This document shows positions 45,634 to 64,000 of a stretch of 64,000 nt of DNA, piece by piece. The DNA lies in assembly GCF_963676685.1 (NCBI RefSeq), contig NC_092344.1:98548749-98612748 (forward strand), given 5' to 3'. The first letter of the stretch is position 1. Each line of letters starts with the position of its first letter. Under the pieces are notes generated by a model. It was given only the letters and a program-made list of their open reading frames with translations, did not search any database and was not told the origin of the DNA. Source of the stretch: Mytilus edulis. Taxonomy: Eukaryota > Mollusca > Bivalvia > Mytilida > Mytilidae. Position numbers and translations under genes: made by a program.

Positions 45634-46537
45634 GAAATGAATTAAGACTGAAATGAATTTTAATCCTGAGAAGTGTTATGTAATTCATATTTCTAAAAAA
45701 AGTAAACCTTCCACTTTTGATTATATATTGCATAATCATATTTTAGAAGCAGTAAAAGACAGTAAATATTTAGGTGTAACTATAAGCCATGATCTTGATT
45801 GGGGAACACATATAAACAATATTACTTGTAAGGCAAATAAAACCTTAGGTTTTCTTCGTAGGAACTTAAAAAACTGCACAAGTAAAACCTTACGTACACA
45901 TCACTTGTCCGTCCGGTCGTCGAATACTCTTTCCCTGTCTGGGATCCGTACAAAAAACAACACATCACTCAGGTTGAGCAGGTACAGCGTAAGGCAGCCA
46001 GGTTTGTCTTCAATGATTATAAAGACAGATCACCTGGAGCAGTTTCAAATTTAATAAAATCATTGGAATGGGAAAATTTAGAATTAAGAAGGAAAAAGGC
46101 TAGATTAACTATGCTGTATAAAATAAATTGGGGGTTAGTTGAAGTTCCTAAGGACAACTTATATAACAATATCTGATAGACGCACTAGGGGGAAACATAA
46201 ATTTAGGCAAATATCAACAAATAAAGATTTCTATAAATTTTCATTTTATCCTCGCACTATTTCGGACTGGAACTCACTACCTGAAGCAATAGGTATGTCA
46301 GACACCCTGGAATCCTTCAAAAGTGGCATATCCACTCTAACATTTGAAGGATCCACAGCAACTTATTAAACTTTAAAGCCACTGTACATAATGTATATAT
46401 GTTATTGATAACGATTTTTCTTGTCATATTATTTTTAAATTAAGTCCATATGTACATAGCACACAAGTTCCGGGAAGTTTTACACTCCTACCTAGGAGTC
46501 TACTCCCGTATTCGGAAGAAGAAGAAAGAAGAAGGTC
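45634..46537 (+). mobile_element. LINE 3' fragment (RT end and ORF2 C-terminus)
   Basis: 5'-truncated non-LTR retrotransposon. Reads MNFNPEKCYVIHISKKSKP, DSKYLGVTISHDLDWGTHIN and KANKTLGFLRRNL, then after a shift near 45897 VRPVVEYSFPVWDPYKKQHI and QRKAARFVFNDYKDRSPGAV. After a second shift near 46172 comes SDRRTRGKHKFRQ...FYPRTISDWNSLP (46176-46290), with the stop at about 46369. The order KCxVIHI, YLGVTIS, RTLGFLRRN, YxxxVWDP, AARF, RTxxDWNxLP is that of Jockey/CR1-type LINEs. The 3' end is a GAAGAAGAAGAAAGAAGAAG tail (46512-46537). It begins with a tandem repeat of GAATTAAGACTGAAATGA (45624-45659). Confidence 0.88.
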
Positions 46538-46835
46538 AAGGACGATGGACATGTGACAGACGGAAACTTCGTAACATGGAGCATTCAATCTCCCATCTTC
46601 CAAAATATCAAGATTTATAGGTTAGTCAACGAAGACGCTGTCGCCCCTGCTGTTGCCAGATCACTATCTCTATGCCTAGCTAAGTCGCAGGCTGGACAAA
46701 AATTCCCATGAAAAACTTGATATTGACCAAATAACCATGAAAATAAGGTCACGGTCAGATGAACACTGCCAGAAGACAAGTCTTATTTACAATCATTCAT
46801 ACACTAAATATAGTTGTCCTTTTGCTTATATTGAC
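46538..46835 (+). repeat. Satellite-related sequence
   Basis: GGTCAAGGACGATGGACATG matches 724-745; CCATGAAAATAAGGTCACGG and ACACTAAATATAGTTGTCC follow near 46734 and 46802. The LINE is inserted at its left edge. Confidence 0.7.
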
Positions 46836-48315
46836 AATTGTTGACATCATCATCATTGCTGGAAAAGCAATCCCTTTGTCTCGTTTTCCACGACAAAATT
46901 CTTTTGGCACAGGCCAACAAAAACTGCTAGAAGACTTTGATGATTTCAGAAAATATTAAAGCAATTTTTTGCTTGGCAGTATTTTTTGAAAAACTTCGAT
47001 AAATAACATATTTTGAAATTAATGAAATCTAATGATGAGATAGAACTGGTAGATTTTTGCACAACACTTAAATGTTAAGCCAAGCCTCTTTGACAGTAAA
47101 ACCTGTCTTAGTCTAATTCCTCTGGGTCTAAATATTGTGGGAAAAGGTCAAACATGTTATAATAGTTTCATTATTGGATTCCGAACAAATGTTCACTCTA
47201 TATAACTAGGTATAATATACAATGCAGAAAGTTATCACATTCAGTCCTTTCCTAGATTTAGATATTTCGGTTTTAATTCAGTGGTTGTCGTTTGTTTATG
47301 TGTTACTGTACACACTTGTTTTTCGTTCATTTTTTGGAGATAAATTAGGCCTTTTAGTTTTCTCGTTTGAATTGTTTTACATTGTCATTTTGGGGCTTAT
47401 TACAGGTGACTATGCAGTATGGGCTTTGCTCATTGTTGAAGGCCGTATGGTGACTATAGTTGTTTACTTCTGTGTCATTTGGTCTCTTGTGGAGAGTTCT
47501 CTCATTGGCAATCATACCACTTTTTTTTACATAGAGCAAATTTTAAATTAGTTTTTGGCTTAAAAACAAATAACAATTACTTTTCTGTTTTACTTCTTTA
47601 TAAATAGTATAGACTATATCACAGTTACAATGGAATGTACAATTTATTCTATACATATGTACATAACAAAAATGATATATGTGACCCTAAAACTTGATAT
47701 CAAACAATATGGGATTTATTTGACTTATGAAATTAATATGCTAAATGTTCAACAATCATTTACATGAATATTTTCAAACTGCAACAATGATTTACTTTTA
47801 GCAAGCACTTAAAACAACAGGAAAATAAATCACACTGCTTTTGCTGGAAAGAGGCAATCAGTCCATTAAAGGAATAGATATTGACAATTTAATACAAAGT
47901 ATAATTTTAGAATTTCTCTGAAAATAACACAATTTTAATCATTATCATATTTTCTTTTTCAAAACCAATATTATGTGTCATTCACCTTTTCTATGTCTTC
48001 ATTAGAGCAGAATATTGACATAAAATGTAACACTGCTATGTCATGTAATATAATCATATGTATTAAAATCCACCCATTATTATTTAGACTATTACAGAAG
48101 TCATCATTTGAGATTCACAGTCATACAGATTCCTTTCACTCGTCACATTCATCAATATAAAATTATACATCAGACTAGCCAAGTCAACTGTCCGATTTCT
48201 ACTGACATATTAAAGATGGCTTGTCTTAATTGTGGACAGTATATTTCTTTTTTTTCTGTCATAAAACACATATGAATAAGTAAATTTAAAAACAAATAAT
48301 TAAGTTGTGTCCAGA
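46836..48315. other. No gene; repeat tail and probable 3' flank of the RIB43A-like gene
   Basis: 47370-47535 is a common mussel tail (TTGCTCATTGTTGAAGGCCG, GGTGACTATAGTTG, GAGAGTTCTCTCATTGGCAA). Minus-strand AATAAA signals (TTTATT on plus, for example near 47642 and 47713) could end the transcript of the gene to the right. Confidence 0.5.
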
Positions 48316-51300
48316 TTATCGTGTGCTTGTGTTAAACTGCATGAAATAAGAGGCTGTTGGTGGGTTGGTGTACACTTCTTTCTCCAAATACTGTTTGTGT
48401 GATTCCTGTTCAAGACCTAAACGTCTGTTTTCATCGGCCATTTCTCTGTTGATGTCTTTGTGTTTCCTGTCCATCTCTCTCTCTAACAACATACCAGCTC
48501 GGGCATTGGCATTAGCTTGTCTTGCATGTTCAATTTCTCTTAGTTCATCTTCCTGGTCTCTTCGCTATAAACAAAAGAAAATTGGAGGAAAAATTACTAA
48601 TTTTAAACAATACTAAATTTTCAATATCAACCTGACAAAAAAATTGTTTGCATGAGTATTCAATTCAAAGCTTTTTTTTTCCATATTAGACCTATTGACA
48701 ACATACATAACTGATAAGTTAAGGATACCAATTCCTCTTTATAGTATGTTACTTGTATATACTGAGTATATGGTCTCTCTATCTGAAGTTATTCTTAAAA
48801 ATAATATCAATACTATAATATGTACATGTATTAATGTAATAAGAAACTTGAAATAAAATAAAAGTAAAACAATCAATTTTGAACTGAGAGCCTCTATTGG
48901 CTTATGGTCTAGTAGGATGTTGAAAGGAGCTTGTTTGTTGGATTTATTGATTGATAAGTGATTGTTGTGTGCTGCATCAAAGTTGTAAATATATTGATGC
49001 TAGTTTGTTAGGTTTGGTAAGAAACATGTGTTTATGCTATTTAAAGAAAGGTCTGTTTGATTGGATATATAAAGTATGCGGAAGAATTTCATGCACGGGG
49101 GGTTTGATAGTAGTTAAAGTCATTCGAGTCATTGCAGTCAAGTGCTCTAGATGCTTTTTTCCAAATAAATAATTATAAAAATTATTTAGTAACAGGTTGA
49201 TAGTCCAAGAGGAGTCGCAAATATTGATGTGGCAGTGCCAGTTTGAGACAGACAATTCTCATTGATATAAAAAGAATTACGTGTACTTATTACCCGAATA
49301 AAAATGCACTTGACTTTTGCTAGTGACTACTCCCATGTGAGAGTTTTGAATTATATTGATAAATGTTTTATGTTCGATTGAGGTTACAAATTAGAACACA
49401 AAAAATCTATATCACGACCAGAGCTATTTCAAATATAATAACAAGAAGTGTTTCTATTAAATAAGACAAAAAATTAACTAAGTAACTAAATCATTATTTT
49501 AAAGTGAAATATACATGTTTATTTTTAAACTTAATGTGCAAAATTAGAGGAAAGAGTTTTGATCCTTTGCCAATCATAATTAAAAATTGCTTTTAGTGGT
49601 AATGTTTATCACAAACCTGTTTCTCTAGCCTTTGTTTTTCTTGTTCCTTTCGTATAGCCTCTAACTGTTGTGGACTCATTCCCTTCCATCTGTCTGGGAT
49701 GACACGATGAGGACCAAATGCACTTTGAGCAACAGCAGGGTTCTCTGTTAAAGTATCACCAAATATGTGATTGGCGATTTCTGTCATGTTATCATCAAAT
49801 TCTTGCTGTTTCTTTAGTCTCTCACGTTCATTTCTTTCTCTTGCCTAAACAATGTAATATATTAATTAATATTTTTGTCATAATAAATAAAAATTAAATG
49901 TTTGGTGAATCTATCCAGAAATACTTACTTCATAGGACAAATACATACATTTCAGGGGAGATAACTTCTACCACTATTGTTTAATTTTTATGATAATAAT
50001 ATGTAACAATGAAAACAAGTAAAAAGTTGGTACTGTAAATAGATGTTTACTGAATCCCACAATGACATTTATTCATACTGTAGATAATACTTATTTCCTT
50101 TTACAATTAAAGCTGAATGATCAAGAACTGAAAACCTCTAAAAATTATATAAATGATCAAATATTTGTTTCTTTGTCAGTACATTGTACCAAGACCCAAT
50201 TCATCATATACTACTTACTAGTGCATTATTGTAATCTGTGGTGGCCATATTTATTGCCCGTTTACAATCATCTTCAGCTTTTTCAAGTTCCATTCCTCGT
50301 TGATCTAATTCCCTCATTTTCAGTTGATATAAACGATCTGCCTCATCTTGATTACGTCTAGCTTGATCTTTTTCATTGGCTTGTTGTGTTGACCATTCTC
50401 TTAATTGTTCTTGTTGGAATTTTGTTCTTGCCTTATTATTAAGATCTTCACCTGTATTGAGAAAAGGATAAACATGTAGAAATGTATGTACAGTTTAAAG
50501 CACTTAATTTTGATTACTGTCTATTTTGTTTCAAAACACACTAAGATCAATGAGAAAGAATGTGAATATTCTAAACTATTCTAGAGACTTTCAACTAAAC
50601 TTGATACCTAAACCTTTACAGTAAAAATATTGAATGTAAAAAAGCAGTCTTTACCTTCAAATTTTTGAATACTTGAAATACCACATCTTGGATCATCGTC
50701 ACTGACACGACCAGGTTTGTCCTTCTTCAAATAATCAGGGTCATATAAATCAAACTCTCTACGACCATCTGGCTGTTGGTGTAAAGATCGGAAATCATTT
50801 AATGCCTGATTTAATGCTCTCACATCTTGCGCCTGTCTTTTCTCTAACATCTCAGAAATTTTGTCATTTCTAACAGCATCAGCAGCTGAAAATAAAATGA
50901 TATAATTACAGCATTTAAAGAGACTCCAAATATTCTTACATCTATTGTTCCACATTGTTTGGCTCTGTCATATAATGGTGAGTCTTTACCACGATGAGAA
51001 CTTCTAATATTGTTGTCTTTAAATGTGTTTATAATTATTTTTTTTCCTTAAAAGAACTAGGTGGCAGAAATTTAGCCATCTCTTCTAAATTTAATTCTTT
51101 CCATATCTTATTCATACAGGTATAACATAAGCTAATTTAGAGCTTGGTATGATAAGAGCCAATTTATAGCATATAATCAAGCCACTTGTATATTTTTTGA
51201 AGAAAATATTATGTTGACTGCAAGATATCTTTTGAATGTTTAATGTGTTTTCTTAGTCTTCTTAGTGCATTCTCTAGATACATGACACATTCCCCATTTC

Positions 51301-52615
51301 CATTCTCAATTTTATATATTTCCTTTTATACATGTACATGTCAATAAGGTTAAAATGATATCATTTTGAATGTGAATTCAATATTCTTAATATTATAAAA
51401 AGAACTTTACTTTTCTGATCCATGTATCAATTGTGTGAAATAAAATATCTGCATGTAAAACTATTACCTTATATATCATTTGTTACTTGTAAGTTGTAAT
51501 AGTGTAAAAGAGTATTCTTCACATTCTAAATGATTCTTAAGCATCTGTAAAACATGCTGAAGTTGCTTAGTTCATACATTTGTGAGTAACTTTTTAACAA
51601 TAAAAATATCTTTTAAAGAAAAATTACCGAAAGCTTCACTTCTTTTCCGTTCATAATCCTCCTGTTCCTTTTTGTCTCTAACTTGTTGTTCAATAGCTTG
51701 TAAGTCTACCTAAAATTAAATAAAAAGTTGAAAACATTTTAATAACAATGGTGACTATTATACATCTACTAAGGTGACAGTTTATTAATGTTCAATTTTG
51801 TTTGTTCTTGAGTCAATGTACATTGAAAGTGATTGCCTTCTTCAAAAAATTAAACAATTGCAGATCTGCTCTCTTAGACCAAATTGTTTTTTAATGAATG
51901 AGTTACCATTGTGTACATAGTGTAAATGATATCAGTGAATAATGAGTTCTTACTGTCACAGAGAAAAAAATGAATTTGAAAGTCAATCTTTTAATTGTTT
52001 CACCTCATGATCGATATTTTAGCTATTTGTATTTTAGCAAACTCTTTAGCTAGTTGCACAATTCATATAAATGAGGATATATTTTCTGCAAACTTGTAAA
52101 ACTAATAACCATCCCAAGCTCAACAGGTAGCAGATCTAGAAGCCTTACAAAGATAATGTTAACCCTAGTAGGAGATTCAGACTTAACATTTTAAGATGCA
52201 TGCATAATTTCTACGCTTCATATTACTCATTCTGAAGAGCCAAGGGGAAACAAATATCAATAAAGATAAATTATAGATCATAATATATTGTATTCAAGTA
52301 TTCTACTAGGTAAAACAAAGGGAAACTTATAAATGGTTGCGTCAACACTAATATTCAGCAAATTTTCAACAAAATTTAACATATTCTGTTCAAATAATAA
52401 ACATAACGCAACTAGACAACAATAAGAAAGAAAAAAAATGGACTCAGGGCGAACAGGTATCAGGGCAAACAGAAACTAGGGAGAACGTGAATCAGGGCGA
52501 ACAAACCCGGATTAAGGAAGAATACTGCTTTCGAATTTTGTTATATACTTTTTCAGTGGTAGTGGTAGGTGTACTGAAGTGGATAGAGACCTACAAATTG
52601 GTACCATTGGCGAAT

Positions 52616-52648
<33 letters not shown>

Positions 52649-52980
52649 CTGGGGGTTGGAACCCCCCTTTTTTTTTGGACGATCAATGCATTTGAATGAG
52701 GACATATAGTTGGATCCCCCCCCCTTTTGTCCTGGGTTGGGCACCCCCCTTTTTAAAATGGCTGGATACGCCCCTGGGTACAATGGTGATACAACGTAGA
52801 TGTGGGAAAGTAAACCTTAACTTTTGCATAATGCATAATGCAAATGAATGAGGATATTCTTACCCCAATAGTTCTGCATTTAGAATTAAAGATTCTTGAC
52901 TTTCTTTGATCTTCCATCAACCTACGGCGCTCAATTGCAGCCGCTTCCTTGTAATCTACTGGAAGATCGAGTTTGTACAT
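48316..52980 (-). CDS. RIBC2: RIB43A-like protein (RIBC1/RIBC2 family), complete, six exons
   Basis: Exons (minus strand): 52864-52980, 51628-51709, 50655-50885, 50219-50451, 49617-49844, 48316-48564. All junctions are GT-AG with matching phases, giving 379 aa, the usual length of the family. It starts MYKLDLPVDYKEAAAIERRR at 52980. Other family marks are IFNSKCRTIG, DGRREFDLYDPDYLKKDKPG and FGPHRVIPDRWKGM (264-277), with the C-terminus NPPTASYFMQFNTSTR. Most of it is charged coiled coil. RIB43A proteins are filamentous microtubule inner proteins of the ciliary and flagellar doublet (A-tubule). It lies head to head with SMC1, starts 444 bp apart, so the two probably share a promoter. The symbol is by family; it is likely co-orthologous to vertebrate RIBC1 and RIBC2. 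No damage seen. Confidence 0.95.
52612..52776. mobile_element. hAT-like MITE copy 3 with a G29 run
   Basis: Within intron 1 of the RIB43A-like gene. Starts GGCGAATCCGG followed by 29 G (52618-52646), then GGTTGGAACCCCCC, GGACGATCAATGCATTTGAA, and ends AAAATGGCTGGATACGCC. Interior matches the copy at 53.87 kb closely; the G run may be expanded or inaccurately assembled. Confidence 0.75.
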
Positions 52981-53424
52981 TTTGAAAACAAGTTAAAGAT
53001 AAACACTGGAAGAAATCCGACAGCTTCACTGATTATCTCGTTGCTAAGTTTACACGGTTGTTATCCGGAAGTTGACTGCGTATCTACAAAACATATGAAT
53101 ACATGACTGATCATTTACAAAAACAATATGCATATAAATATGTCAATATACATTAACCAAATAATATGTGATGATATATTTTAACCTTTTTAACTACAAT
53201 GACATTTTCAACAAATTATTTCTGAGGATTTTTTCACCGCCGATTAGTCTCGCACTAATCTCGGTAAAAACGAGAACAATGGGAAGCGACGTCTGTTGGC
53301 GCTAAAAATTTGCATTCATAATGTAAACCAAAATATTTACATTTTCTTTTAACGTAGAAGTTAAAATCGTGATCTCTTCCAACCACCCACCTCACAACTT
53401 ACAACAAATATCTTCTAGTTCAAA
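52981..53424. promoter_or_regulatory. Shared bidirectional promoter region of the RIB43A-like and SMC1 genes
   Basis: 444 bp between the two start codons. Visible candidate sites: CCGGAAGT (53065-53072), an exact ETS/GABP-type core common at bidirectional promoters; TTGGCGCTAAAA (53296-53307), whose complement resembles an E2F site and would suit a cell-cycle gene; GTTGCTAAG (53040-53048), half of an RFX X-box, plausible for a ciliary gene but only a half site. A small inverted repeat GATTAGTCTCGCACTAATC lies at 53241-53259. No TATA box placed sensibly; 5' UTRs not determined. Confidence 0.6.
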
Positions 53425-63665
<10,241 letters not shown>

Positions 63666-64000
63666 GTATGTTTTACAGTTCATATATTCGTTATTGATAT
63701 TTATGACAATAATGCTAATATTTTTCATATGTTACATTTATTAAATGACTGACTTAATTCCTCAAAGACATCATGAAAACACTTGTTGCCCTGAGTTTAT
63801 CAGGTGATTTAGTATAACAGTTGATCATGATGTTAGAGAAACCACATACCATTATGACAGAAGTTTTAGAAATGTCTTTATTGTTGAGAGAATTGCAACT
63901 GTGTAGGTTAAACAAGTATTAATAACTCATATTTGCATTAAATCAGTATTTATATGCAGTATTTTCTGAAATAATTAAACTTGCATTTTTGCCCTTTTTT
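63666..64000. other. SMC1 intron 7, cut by the window edge
   Basis: AT-rich, no exon seen; next SMC1 exon lies beyond the window. Confidence 0.6.

Noticed and set aside
52553..52783. Proline- and glycine-rich frames over the G29 run
   Set aside because: Translation of a homopolymer inside a MITE; not coding.

Overview
This is a stretch of animal nuclear genome, most likely from a bivalve mollusc of the mussel (Mytilus) type. The basis is threefold. Genes are split by GT-AG introns, the base composition is AT-rich, and the interspersed repeats look like families I know from mussel sequence (Penelope-like tails, a module containing GACGCGCGTTTCGTC, a satellite containing ATGAAAATGAGGTCAAGGTC). 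The assignment rests on recognition, not on a search.

Layout. 1-0.8 kb: a tandem satellite of about 145-160 bp units. 1.0-4.9 kb: a broken, intron-containing PIF1-family helicase with an unrecognised C-terminal region. 4.9-16.7 kb: a graveyard of Penelope-like elements (PLEs) on both strands, one of them (6.5-9.3 kb) only lightly damaged, with LINE relics and two relics of what may be a tyrosine-recombinase-like gene. 17-24 kb: mostly featureless DNA, with a 1.76-kb element bounded by inverted repeats, a 110-bp tandem duplication, a LINE relic and a CACCGT minisatellite. 25.4-29.2 kb: a young BEL/Pao LTR retrotransposon with near-identical LTRs and a large internal deletion from gag into reverse transcriptase. 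30.5-31.6 kb: PLE debris. 31.8-34.4 kb: the last exons of an unrecognised single-pass membrane protein gene. 35-36 kb: an inverted pair of a common repeat module. 36-43 kb: little beyond repeat tails. 43-46.8 kb: a dense repeat island with satellites, a perfect-looking hairpin, a 247-bp PLE palindrome and a LINE 3' end.

48.3-63.7 kb holds the two clear host genes, arranged head to head. On the minus strand is a complete six-exon gene for an RIB43A-like doublet-microtubule protein (RIBC1/RIBC2 family, 379 aa). On the plus strand are the first seven exons of the cohesin ATPase SMC1, running off the right edge. Their start codons lie 444 bp apart, with ETS-like and E2F-like sites between. The same pairing occurs twice in vertebrates (SMC1A with RIBC1, SMC1B with RIBC2), so this looks like the unduplicated ancestral gene pair.

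The introns of both genes carry non-autonomous elements: hAT-like MITEs, a TIR element with GGGGACGAAGTC ends, a LINE fragment, and a 1.3-kb composite repeat with a 502-bp internal duplication. I saw no tRNA, rRNA or CRISPR array.
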